From Brachypterus glaber (lineage: Eukaryota > Arthropoda > Insecta > Coleoptera > Kateretidae), in the NCBI GenBank assembly GCA_958510825.1, contig OY294045.1, forward strand, positions 94,858,988 through 94,922,987: a stretch of DNA of 64,000 bases, read 5' to 3'. The notes beneath the pieces are model-generated. The model saw only the letters and a list, made by a program, of their open reading frames with translations, was not told the DNA's origin and made no database searches. Below are positions 43,588 to 53,574 of this stretch, piece after piece. The first letter of the stretch is position 1; each line of letters begins with the position of its first letter. A program made the translations under genes and the position numbers.

Positions 43588-44011
43588 CACGAAAAAAAAA
43601 ATTATAGCTAGGAGCGCTATAACACACATACCAAGCAAATTATAATCGCTTATTATATAAATACAAGGCTTTCTCTTACAATTATGGCAGTCAGTGTAAA
43701 AATTTATATGAAATACTTTAATTGTTTAGTGAATAATAAAATATAACAAATAGTATGGCATTTATAGCTTAAATAGATTTAATTATTGTCCGTGCTAATA
43801 ATTTTTATAATATAATAAAATTTCTGTAAATTTATAATAGTGCCTGTAATAAATATAATCGTGTCTGTAATATATATAATCGTTTCCAATTTATTTTTAA
43901 CATTATTAGTTAATGTGTCCCTTATAATCTATAGCTTAAATCACTATAATTTGCCACTGTTACCAAATATCTTATAATGTATAGCGCAGAGCCCACTAAT
44001 TTCTTTCCGTG
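43588..44011 (+). mobile_element. 424-bp MITE, family B copy 3
   Basis: Full length, TA on both sides. One terminal base differs (CACGA instead of CACGG at the left end). Confidence 0.85.
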
Positions 44012-44502
44012 TAACAGGAAGCAAAAGCGAAGTTCAATGAAACTGATTGGCTGCGTTCAATGAAAACAGCAAAACTGATCAATAGTCATCAAATGATAAG
44101 TTTTGCTAGCAAACTGCTGAACGGCTAATATCTGTCACTTGTCACAACCACCATTTGAGGTTAGAAATACCCATAAAAATACCCATAAAAAGTACATTCC
44201 CGCGCTTCTATACAAATCAATCAAAACTAATCATCTCAAAACGTTGATGAGGAATGGTTTAGCGACATCTGTCAATCAAAACTGATTTTTATTTATTTTA
44301 TTTTTATTTATTGATATATACGGGTAAACCCCATTACAGTAAATTACAAAAATAGTTGTGTTTCAAAAAGAAAATTAAAAAATATATATATTTATAATAT
44401 CAAAATAATTCAAACTAAATAATATTAACTAAAAACTAAACAATAAACAATTAAATAAAGTAAAACGAATTTGTATTTCAGCATATATATGTATTTAAAA
44501 TA

Positions 44503-44538
44503 GGCCTAGCGCTTTCGATCAAAAGATCATCTTCAGGG
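44503..44538 (-). ncRNA. Hammerhead-ribozyme-like core, P4 left
   Basis: Minus strand: CTGAAGA, stem GATC/GATC with a TTTT loop, GAA, self-complementary AGCGCT, A at the cleavage position, helix I GCC/GGC. Confidence 0.65.
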
Positions 44539-44788
44539 CTTAGCTTCGTCAAAGCTGATTTCAACAAAATGAGAGGTAGATTAAAAATATGGGAATATCA
44601 CAGTTAAAAAGTTGTTGAGATTAAAATAATAAATATATAAATAACAAAAAATTTTGACATAATGACAATTAAGAAGTATATGGAACTGTTCCATATACTT
44701 CTTAATTCTGTGCACCTTTTTAACTGTGATGTTCCCATATTTTTAATCTACCTCTCATTTTATTGTAATCAGCTCTGACGAAGCTAAG

Positions 44789-44824
44789 CCCTGAAGATGA
44801 TCTTTTGATCGAAAGCGCTAGGCC
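44789..44824 (+). ncRNA. Hammerhead-ribozyme-like core, P4 right
   Basis: Plus-strand mirror of the left core with the same stem II and AGCGCT. Confidence 0.65.
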
Positions 44825-44983
44825 TATTTTAAATACATATATATGCTGAAATACAAATTCGTTTTACTTTATTCTACACAGCATAGAAGTCAAAAATTAA
44901 ATATTTTAATAAACAATTGGCATAATATGGATCTGACAGTAGCTTTTAACTTATTAATGTTCCCATAAAATATAGCAAACATT

Positions 44984-45256
44984 TTAGTTATTTATAAAAT
45001 TTAAAACTACATTTAATGGGGTAAATAAGCTATAATTCCTAGCACAAATAGGTATAAAAAATGTTTTTCTTGAACCCCTAAAATGATGTGTTGGAATGGA
45101 AAACTGCCATGAATTTAACATATCAGGACAATCGATTATACCATATGCTAATTTGTAAACAAAAGAAACGTTCGAGAGAATTCTCCTGGATTCAAGGGAA
45201 TCAATGCCCGTAAGTTTCTGAATTTGAGAGTAATCATGATTTAAGATAGAAAAATG
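44984..45256 (-). pseudogene. LINE ORF2 C-terminal remnant
   Basis: Reads SLESRRILSNVSFVYKLAYG, IIDCPDMLNSWQFSIPTHHF, then FFIPICARNYSLFTPLN to a stop at 44984-44986. This is the extreme C-terminal region found after RT in Jockey/CR1-like LINEs and parallels LSVRRQQASIIFLYKLINNK in the fragment at 1826. No catalytic motif. Confidence 0.7.
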
Positions 45257-45490
45257 TAATTTAAAGGCAATAATTCATAGCGTTCAGTAGTGATTTGACA
45301 GCTTTCGGTGGGTTTTGCTGTTTCCATTGAACGCAGCCATTTATTAAAGAATACTTTTTCCAACTATAAATTAAAAATCTACATCAAATGATAATAGCCT
45401 ATTTAAGCCCAAGCTGGGAGCAATTTTTTTTAGATAACGGATGTCTATTTTTTAGCCTTTTTTCCAAGTAGCCAAAAATTTGTATGGATA

Positions 45491-46393
45491 GAGGAAATGC
45501 GCCTAATTTCGGATGGTTTCCAAATTTCGGATAGTAGTGTGTTTAAGATACTGTCTGCAAAGGTAAATAGAAACCTACTTTTATGTGAAGCCAAAAGTCA
45601 AACTAAATCCGTCCTGTAATATGATAACGGTAGAGCTTCTCCCCTTTAAATGGCAGCACAAATCGTTTATATTGCAAATGGCAGTTTTGTGCTCAGTTGC
45701 ATTATTATGCTTGTTTATTTTATAAATAATCGTTATAAAAGTTCGTGATTCTGTCTTGGGTAAGTTATGATGTTAGTTAAGTTGATCCACTATTCATAAT
45801 TAAGCAATTTGAAAACGTAAACATTCTACAAATTTCTAATCTAAAAAGCAGAAAGTTGCCTAATTTCGGATAGACCATTTTTGTGCATTTGATTCCCAAT
45901 TTCGGATATCCGCAAGGTAATTATTATTCAGGATAACCAACCATTAATTATTATTTTTATAATGATACAACAAACTAAGATAAACAATTTTGAAAAAACG
46001 AAAATTACCTAAGATACTAAGATATTCGAAATTGGGAATCTAAAATTATAGTTCCTATAGTATTTCGTAGAAAATCGCTTAATGATTAAATTACGTCTTA
46101 AATGTGAAGGAATAACAAGAAACATAAGCAATGGGATCCAGATCTACTCTTGAAAAAATTTTTTCGGATATGTCCGAAATTAGGAGCCCTTTTTCAAATG
46201 CACAAAAATGCGCTGATTTTTTTTAACCGTGTTTTTTGGAAAAAATAAACTGTAATAAAATTGCTTTTATAATAAATCATGGTTCGCTATAATAAGTTGT
46301 ATTTGGTTATATAAAAAAAATATCAAAAAGTAATACCGAGTATTAAATATTGAATACATTGTAAATGGTATCCGAAATTAGGCGACTTTCCTC
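45491..46393. mobile_element. TA-flanked MITE rich in TTTCGGAT motifs, copy 1
   Basis: The left end is GAGGAAATGCGCCTAATTTC. The right end, mirrored, is GAGGAAAGTCGCCTAATTTC. TA lies at 45489-45490 and 46394-46395. The terminal word CTAATTTCGGAT recurs internally in both orientations, including the palindrome TTTCGGATATGTCCGAAA near 46160. Non-coding. Copy 2 at 53575 is nearly identical but lacks ~65 bp near the left end. Confidence 0.85.
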
Positions 46394-46704
46394 TACGTTT
46401 TCGACTCCAAAATGTAAAGTTTAGGTTGTGAACGTTTATTAAATTTCGACCTTGTCTATACGAATTTTCCATAAGAAGGGAGAGAGACCTTTAGGGGGTC
46501 AGTGCGCTTTTTTATTGTCAAACTCGTTATCAGCTCCCAAAATATAGTCTAATTAAATATTGATTTTAATCTTGCTTTTAAGAACACAGTGAAAAAAAAA
46601 CTCAAAATTATAAAGCCAACGTTTCGCCCCTTATTTTTGGGGCTTCTTCAGATTAAAATCAATATATAATACATAAAGAACAAGAAAAAGAATTTAAATA
46701 GTCC
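46394..46704. mobile_element. PLE-like terminal segment (locus P5), left part
   Basis: About 46560-46704 holds a hammerhead-like core in pseudo-LTR-like sequence. It is interrupted at 46705 by a MITE and may continue after 47683. 46394-46560 is unassigned. Confidence 0.5.
46615..46651 (-). ncRNA. Hammerhead-ribozyme-like core, P5
   Basis: Minus strand: CTGAAGA, stem GCCCC/GGGGC, GAA, ACGT, T. Helix I pairing is poor (AAT against GGC), so this copy is the weakest. Single, not paired with an inverted partner in view. Confidence 0.5.
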
Positions 46705-47683
46705 AATTGAGGAGGTGACTTTCAAAACGCAGTTTTTGACATTTTTTGAAAAATTGAGATAATGATGGTGTTTACACTGTTAATTCGATCTATTTATCCA
46801 AAAAAAAAATTAAAAAAATTTGTTATTTCATATTAAAAATTTAGTTAGAAAACCACGTGGAAAAACAAAACGCAGTTTTTGAACCAAAGCTTGACTTTCA
46901 AAACGCAGTTTTTAATTATAGTACAGTCAATATAGGTTTCAACTGCGACAAATATATTTTATATACCAATTTTAAAGAAAATATTGAAAATATATAAAAA
47001 GTCCAAACGATACCTGTATGTCGAATTTCAAGTCTCTAGCTTAAAGCGTTCTTAAGTTATCGTGCCCACAATATTTCCCAGACAGACCGATCGACCGACC
47101 GAACGACCGACAATTTTTTTTCTTTGCTTGAAATGGATTTATATCGACATAAAACGTCATAAAACGCAAAAATACGCAAAAAAATTTTTTGAAAATTTTT
47201 GCACGAATACAAGGCTTTCCGAAATTTAAAAAAAAATTAAAATGGGAAAGCAAAATGGGCTCATACATTGAGAACGTATGTACAATGTACAATATGGGTC
47301 TATTTATAAGTTACGTAACACTCTGGAGGGAGAACCCCTCTGCCCCTAGCGTCATGTTGTGTGTTCAGTTAAATGAAAAAAGCGTTACACAGAGAGGTCC
47401 AAATAGTAAAAAAAGGTTTTACATAATATATGGACATATAATATTCATATTCATTTAAATGCTGGACTATCAAAACGCAGTTTTTATGCTTTGACTTTCA
47501 AAACGCAGTTTTTGATTTTTTTAATATGCAATTTTTTTAATAATTAGTGAAACTGATTTAATTCGCCTACCTGATGTTCATTGGTACTATAAAAGCTGTT
47601 ATAGTTCCTAAATTAAAACTTTGTTGACATCTCGAAATGTGTTATTTGTCAAAAACTGCGTTTTGAAAGTCACCTCCTCAATT
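46705..47683. mobile_element. MITE rich in TTTCAAAACGCAG motifs
   Basis: A perfect 37-bp terminal inverted repeat, beginning AATTGAGGAGGTGACTTTCA at 46705 and mirrored to 47683. The outer AATT is palindromic and may be a target duplication. The terminal word CAAAACGCAGTTTTTGA recurs near 46868, 46908, 47470 and 47505. A reversed family-H repeat (about 46960-47250) occupies the middle. ORFs on both strands are incidental. Confidence 0.85.
46960..47250 (-). repeat. Dispersed repeat family H copy 3 (reversed)
   Basis: Reversed match to the first half of H copy 1: TCTTAAGTTATCGTGCCCAC, the GACCGATCGACCGACCG tract and CATAAAACGTCATAAAACG. Nested in the MITE at 46705-47683. Confidence 0.7.
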
Positions 47684-48176
47684 AATATAAGAGTAATTGA
47701 CTTTATTTTGTGGTCCTAATAATATTTTTAAAAATTGGGGTAGAAATGTTATTAAATGTAAACTTTCTGATTTATGTAATTCACCTGTTATCAAAATTCA
47801 AATCAAAAGTTGCGAGAACAATAGAAATCAGTCTCAACAAGTGTCAGAAAATCATAATACCTTTCACTAATTGTGGTTATGAATAAAATTAGTTTCCACT
47901 TTCTTGAGCGTTGTTTAGCAAAATATTCCGCTTTGTTTAACTTATCTCAACTTCCCAAAAGCTTTGTTCTAACTTCCTCTGTCACTCAGCCAACTTTATT
48001 TACGATAATGTTGGTTTGATGACTTTAACACTTTCTTTTCATTGAACTTTTCTGGAAATAATTTGAAAACAATAAGTTGGATACAAAACTGAAGATCTAA
48101 TTAACTAAAACTTGTTGCATATATGCATATTTTAGTTAAGTATAGTTTTTAAGCGATAGTTATAGTTATACATGTA
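47684..48176. other. Unassigned stretch, possibly PLE P5 continuation
   Basis: If AATT is the target duplication, 47684 onward continues the sequence broken at 46704. No coding remnant recognised. Confidence 0.4.
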
Positions 48177-48733
48177 CACAGAAAAAAAGGATATCTTGAA
48201 TCAAAGCAAAACGATCTTGAACCAAGGCCACAATGGCTTTAGATATGTTCAACGCCATGACTGTCTTGGATCAAGTCCGCCGTGATTTTGGCATTTAAGG
48301 TCCTAGATTTAAGGACATTTCCTTAAATCAAAGTCACTTAAGCCATTTATTTAAGATCATATTATCTTAAACCAAGTATGTAATTATCATGATTCAAGAT
48401 CATATTATCTTTATTCAAGATCATATTATCTTACACCAAGTCTTGGTTTAAGATAATATAATCTTGAATGAAGAGAATTATAATATTGATTTAAGATTAT
48501 GATTATCTTGATTCAATATCATATTATCTTAAACCAAGACTTGGTGTAAAAAGTCCATTTTAAAGCAGATAAAAACAATGATACACCTTTAAAGACAACT
48601 GACGGCAAAAAAAAACAAACCTAACTTCTCTCCCGCTCATATCTTGAACTACTGCGCAAATTGTCTGCCAGCCAACAATAATAACGGGCGAGTATACTGT
48701 ATTTATTCTGCCAAGATAACCTTTTTTTCTGTG
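48177..48733. mobile_element. CACAGAAAAAAAGG-ended MITE with ATCTTGAATC motifs
   Basis: The left end CACAGAAAAAAAGGATATCT and the right-end mirror CACAGAAAAAAAGGTTATCT match over ~22 bases with one mismatch. The interior repeats ATCTTGAATCAA/TTGATTCAAGAT and AAACCAAG words in both orientations. No clear target duplication. Non-coding. Confidence 0.75.
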
Positions 48734-48759
48734 CGAGATACATTTCCTAGTTGAACGTT

Positions 48760-49176
48760 CAATGGCGATTTCTCCCGTTAGATTAGACAGGGACAAAAGT
48801 TCTACCCAAAAAGGATAGAAGACATACATATACTCCCACTTCCACCCAACCAAACAAATTCTGTATTTGTTCTTTGTTGAACAAATACAATATTTACTTG
48901 GCCGGGCGAAAAGTGTAACTATAATTATTTTTATTAAAGAAATTACTGGCGCCATCTAAATTTTAGTAGAATTATCTTATTCTACAGATTTACATTAGCT
49001 ATGTTCGTTCGTGCCGCTCAGTGCTACACTTTCCGGACAACCAAATAAATACTGTATTTGTTGTATGAAAAACAAATACAGTATTTATTTGGTTGGCTGG
49101 AAAAAGTAGCACAAATGAGATAGAGATAGGGTAGACATCTTTTGTTTCATAATTCTAGTTGTAGAGAGCTCCATTG
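48760..49176 (+). mobile_element. Family D MITE copy 1
   Basis: Ends CAATGG...CTCCATTG. Contains two internal palindromes built from AAATACTGTATTTGTT and CAACCAAATAAATACTG. Length 417. Copies at 56341-56756 (416) and 59996-60402 (407) are highly similar. A 131-codon minus-strand ORF overlapping its left half is broken in the other copies and is not a gene. Confidence 0.8.
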
Positions 49177-49949
49177 GAATTATTTGCGTTTATCTATCTG
49201 AATATTTCTGTTATTGTGAAAAAATCATGTAAACTAGTGTAATCAGTAAACGAGCAAGCATGCAGAGGTTGATCTCACGGTCAGCGTAAACTATGAACCA
49301 ACATTGCTCGGAATTTAGCCGCACAGGTGTTGAATGTGGCTCTCGATAGTCGCAACACTTGGTCCTATTCCGAATTCGAACTTTCCATTTATTTATCTAT
49401 TTATGGGCCGAATGAAATGAAAAGTTCGTGCCAAAAACCATTGGTATTTAATTGAATGGGATACTTTCCCGGGCGAGTCCATTAGGGAAAGTTCAAGTAT
49501 GTCGTAACGCAAATTTTGATCATTTTGGACTCCCCCCTGTAATGCTATTTTCCTATACCATTAACATGGGCGTAACACTCCAAAAAACTAAATTATTAAA
49601 CATCAGTTCAAACTTATTAAAAATGTCGCGGCCATGGAGGTATTTACGTATTTAAGGCAAAAATTAATCAAAAATAGGTGACGTCATTCTTGAACAGCCC
49701 CTAAGTTTTATTGCATTAGTTTAATGTTTTTTTTTAGTTGGTTTGGACTTTTACAGAATATAGAATATAGAATATAGAATTTTATAGAATAAAATAAAAT
49801 AATTGATGCAGCCGATAAAATAGAAATCTAATATAACGAAGGGCCTTTCTCGTTACAATAAACGTTTTTTCAAGTACGTAGAGCATAGGCCGTGTCCAGG
49901 ACCGTAGCGAAGAAGAGGGGGGGGATAAAGTCGTAAATCACAAATATTT
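49177..49949. other. Unassigned stretch with a repeat fragment
   Basis: 49488-49532 matches the fragment at 5641-5689. 49757-49782 is a short ATAGAAT repeat. No gene recognised. Confidence 0.45.
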
Positions 49950-50236
49950 TTAGTCTAAAATTACACCTTTTATTTCCTAGACAAAAAGTTGATGAATCAA
50001 AAAAAAAAAAAAAAACGTTCCCATTTCTGCTAAAAATACAACTTTTATATTTTTAATCCATCAAATATTCAACTTTTTCGAATTTAAAGATACACTACTG
50101 CATAAAATTACAACTTTTATTCCCTCGGCAAAAAAGTGGATGAACATAAAAAAAGTCCAAACGTTTTCATTAGTGCTAAAATTACAATTTTTATATTTTT
50201 AATCCATGAACTATGCAACTTTTTCGAACTTCAAGA
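49950..50236. repeat. Tandem duplication of a ~145-bp unit
   Basis: Two copies (about 49955-50095 and 50103-50236) share TTTTATATTTTTAATCCAT, CAACTTTTTCGAA and AAAATTACA-containing words, diverged by 15-20% by eye. Confidence 0.65.
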
Positions 50237-50391
50237 TAGCTGGAGACGTATTCTTGAATTTCGGGGAGTAGAACGCCTGATAGAACACTTAGAATATGAC
50301 TCATAGTGTTGAAATCAATAGAGTACGATCACAACCTAAGACTCGTTCTATCAGTCGTTCTACTCTCCGGTTTTAAAGAATACGTCTCCTG
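50237..50391. mobile_element. Short foldback element
   Basis: Arms GGAGACGTATTCTTGAATTT...GGGGAGTAGAACG and the mirror CGTTCTACTCTCC...AAGAATACGTCTCC enclose GCCTGATAGAAC/GTTCTATCAG. It directly abuts the MITE starting at 50392. Confidence 0.75.
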
Positions 50392-51105
50392 CACTGAGAT
50401 AAATTTTTACATCCACGTGCATGCAGCTGCTGCTGATGTAAATTTACACTCGAAGCGTTATTATAAATGCGGTGTGTATTATATTTTTACATCCAGTGTG
50501 TAAAGTTTACACCAACAAAAATAAAACGTATATTCGTAATCAGCGCTACAAAAAGTACCAATATAAAATAGAAACAGAAAACATACACAAGTCTTAACAA
50601 CTCAAAATTTTCAGGCCAGTGTTACCGCCTAAATAAGTAAAATATTATAAAATTTATGTTTTAAGGATATTATATTAATCACACTTTTTAAATATTTACT
50701 TTTAACAACACTTACCAATTATTTCTTTGAAAAATCTAGCACACACAAAATTATACGTACGCTCTTACAAACGTAAACAATTATAATGGTCGACAGCCAC
50801 CAGACTCGATGAAGCAGGGATTCTGGCTTCTCGAGTCACGTGACTAGCTTAACGCCCGCGATTGGCTGGCTTGTACATCAAAAGTTTGATTTTTACACTT
50901 CGGGTGTATTTTTGCTAAAGGTAGGTTTATAAAAATACACTTCCTTGAGCTCCGAGTGTATTGTTGCAGAAGGTATGGATGTAAAAATACACACTCTAGG
51001 TCAAAATCACCTCACGTCAATGTTGATGTACATTTATATAAAGGTATAAAATTTACACATTTATAGTGTATTTTTTACACCTTTTCAATGTAATTTCTTT
51101 CAGTG
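50392..51105. mobile_element. CACTGAGATAAATT-ended MITE
   Basis: The left end is CACTGAGATAAATTTTTACA. The right-end mirror is CACTGAAAGAAATTACATTG. TG flanks both sides. The interior repeats TTTACATC, TGTAAATTTTACAC and AGTGTATTTTTAC in both orientations. Non-coding. The right end supplies TTTCTTTCAG, a 3' splice-site-like word. Confidence 0.7.
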
Positions 51106-51620
51106 TGGGAGGAAGGCTTCCCCGCCTGTCCCTACATAGCTCTGGCCGTGTCACTATTTGCTATAAGCGTGCTTGGATACAGGTATACTATGATTTTTGC
51201 ATTGGGCCCTTAGAATATAACTGGAGAATTTCAACTATTTTAAACATAAATGCTTAGCTGACACTAAATAGAAGGTATATTTGGAAGTTTCGCAAAGAGG
51301 AGTTTGGATATTGACCAAATTTGACCAGAAAGGTATAATAGGTAGTCATGAAACATACTTGTCGGTTAAACTAATAATTTTATGAATTAATGATCTATTG
51401 CAAATGGCATTTGTTAACGGAAAACTATGGCAAACTTGAGACTGATGGAATAATAGAAATTTTAACTTGAAAATAATTTGGTAAACTTTTGATAACTATA
51501 ATTAAAATTTAACAAATTGGTGGTTACAGTAGCGCAACCGACATTTTTCTTGGGGGGGGGGGCTGAGCCAGGGACGGCCACAGTATTTTTCTTACGGTGT
51601 CAAGCCTATTTATTTTTCTA
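51106..51620. other. Unassigned stretch with an exon-like open segment
   Basis: 51106-51174 reads EEGFPACPYIALAVSLFAIS-VLGYR in one frame, a hydrophobic run followed by CAG/GTATAC. It may be chance; no homology can be claimed. A different frame (51066-51257) is also open. Confidence 0.3.
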
Positions 51621-52127
51621 AAGGCGCGTTTTCACGGAGCAATTTGTACGAAATTTTGTTGAAAGAATGATTCAGTCACTGCGCATGCCATCAGGCAAAT
51701 TTGATGCTATTTTCGAGCCATCAAATTATTAGAACAAGTTCTATTTTTCGACGATTTTGATGCAAGATTTATAGTTCTTTTCGTGGTACCAACCTGGAAA
51801 AAAGTTACTAAATCGATTTCTTTTTTACTAACCTAGTAGCAACTGGACATGTTAATAATTATTATTATTAATAATAGGCCGGTCTGTCTAACTAAAAATT
51901 TTCCTTAAAAAACAAATGCTAGGTTATGTTTTTGTCAACAAATGCAGAGACACGTCAAAATTGTCTGGTTGGCAGCATTGTTTAACTTGTAATATATAGC
52001 GTCAAACTTACGTACAACTTGCTCCGTGAAACGGAAAATGAATGTGTAAATGTCCTCATGCTATATCTGGCAGCAAACTTGCATAGCACCAAACTTGCGT
52101 ATAAATTGCTCCGTGAAAAGGAGCCTT
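51621..52127. mobile_element. AAGGCGCGTTTTCACGGAGC MITE
   Basis: Left end AAGGCGCGTTTTCACGGAGC, right-end mirror AAGGCTCCTTTTCACGGAGC, ~30-bp inverted repeats with few mismatches. A second inner ACTTGCTCCGTGAAACG lies near 52017. Interior non-coding; target duplication unclear. Confidence 0.7.
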
Positions 52128-52699
52128 AACATAATCAATAAAAAAAATTGGAACTGGTTCGAAATTTATAAAAGTCCAAACTGCGAAAACATTTTTTCGA
52201 CATTTTATGACTTTTAATAATAGCTAGGAGATTAACCCTCATGCACAATTTAGTCCTTTTAAACTGATGTAAAAATTTTCAAGTTTTTCTAATGATATTT
52301 CTTCTTAGTAATTACAATTACCACATCGTTTTTGTGTAATTACATTAATTAATATCAGAAGAACTAACATATAAACTAAACATATCCATATTTTTAGTTT
52401 ATACGTATATATTTATAATTTTTATGCAAAAAGAACGAAGTTTCATAAATCGCACCGGTACTGAATTTAGTAAAACATCCAGACATAATTAAAGGTTTTA
52501 TTATTATTTTTTCTGTAACTTTTTGTTAAGGAATCGTAAAAAGTTGTAATTTGAAATATTTATTCTTAATTATGGACAATTAAAAATTTAAACAAGTTAC
52601 TACCCTTGAAGTCCCTTAAGTTCGTGTTGTCAAATAATTTTTATATGTAAATGGAAAAGCCTTTTTTTATTTGCATAATATTTTTTATTTAAACCAACA
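52128..52699. other. Unassigned AT-rich stretch
   Basis: No gene or repeat recognised. Confidence 0.4.
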
Positions 52700-53150
52700 A
52701 CTAGATGAAACGTTGCAAGCACCCTGTCAAAACATCGGCACTATTGTACACTAGAGCATTCTAGTTTGCAAATTTCAAACTAGGTGTTTTGTTTGATTTT
52801 AAATTCTGTGTCTTTAAAACATTATATTCTAGCAAAAAACTGTGTATAACATTTTTTATAGGGCTTAAAAAGGGCTTTTATTTAAAATATAATTTTTTGA
52901 AATCGGATTATAAATGTGTGAGATATGCTAAAAAAACCTTTTACTGCTTTAAACGCCAATATCTGGAAAACAATGCTTTTTAGGAAAACGTTGTTTATAA
53001 CATTTTTTGACCAATTTAAAATTATCTTTTATATAAGTGCTAAATTAAACAAATACAATAATAATTGGCTTAAATATAAACAAAAAACGCTAAAAATAGG
53101 AGTTTTACCCTCAATACATCGGCACTCTTAGTAGCACTAAGTGCCGATGT
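52700..53150 (+). mobile_element. Dispersed element L copy 2, internally deleted
   Basis: From ACTAGATGAAACGTTGCAAG to the terminal hairpin ACATCGGCACTC...AGTGCCGATGT. Lacks ~250 bp (the CCGTCTGTC tract region) present in copies 1 and 3; the deletion point is near 53109. Confidence 0.8.
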
Positions 53151-53574
53151 AATTAAAAGATGGTAATTTAAATTTGAAATTAGCAATTTAGATTTTAATT
53201 TTTATCCAAAAAAGCTTTTGGCCTATGTTTACATAATTAGTTTTCAGAAACAGGTTAATTTCTTTTTATTAAAATTAACGCCAAAAAGTATTTTAAATTT
53301 TAATCACATTTTTGCTACTTTACACAGTAAGAAATAATTTAAAATAAGTTATTTTAAATAACACTGGTTGACAAAAAACATATCTTTCCATTTCGTCTGA
53401 TATATGATTTTGACCTTCATTTGTTGACATCAGGTCAGGGTTCCGAGATAAATGCTACTGATTTTTTTGGAAAAAAAAATTAAATTATTTTCAGCCCTAA
53501 ACAATTTTTTTTTCTAGGATTATTATACATATAAAATATTCTTTTAAAAAGATGCAATATTATAGAGGAAAGGC
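53151..53574. other. Unassigned stretch
   Basis: No feature recognised. Confidence 0.4.

Larger units (their letters stand above)
44454..44873. mobile_element. PLE pseudo-LTR inverted dimer (locus P4)
   Basis: Arms from TAAAACGAATTTGTATTTCA inward mirror each other around a 40-base perfect palindrome (AGAAGTATATGGAACTGTTC... at 44673-44707). Each arm has an outward hammerhead-like core different in sequence from P1/P2 and P3. No coding remnant. A third PLE family. Confidence 0.75.
44285..45262 (-). mobile_element. 5'-truncated LINE 3' end, interrupted by PLE palindrome
   Basis: Minus strand. The tail (AATAAATAAAAATAAAATAA) is at about 44285-44312, followed upstream by UTR and a coding remnant. 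The UTR is broken between AATTAAATAAAG and CTACACAGCATAG by the P4 palindrome. Confidence 0.65.
44049..45338. mobile_element. GGCTGCGTTCAATG inverted-repeat element carrying nested inserts
   Basis: The left end GGCTGCGTTCAATGAAAACA and the right-end mirror (GGCTGCGTTCAATGGAAACA reversed) match over ~27 bases. ATT flanks both sides as a possible 3-bp duplication. Inside is a minus-strand LINE 3' end (about 44285-45262), and inside that a PLE palindrome (44454-44873). Superfamily unresolved. Confidence 0.65.

Noticed and set aside
48560..48955. 131-codon minus-strand ORF
   Set aside because: Spans a MITE end and family D copy 1; the D part is interrupted in the other D copies.
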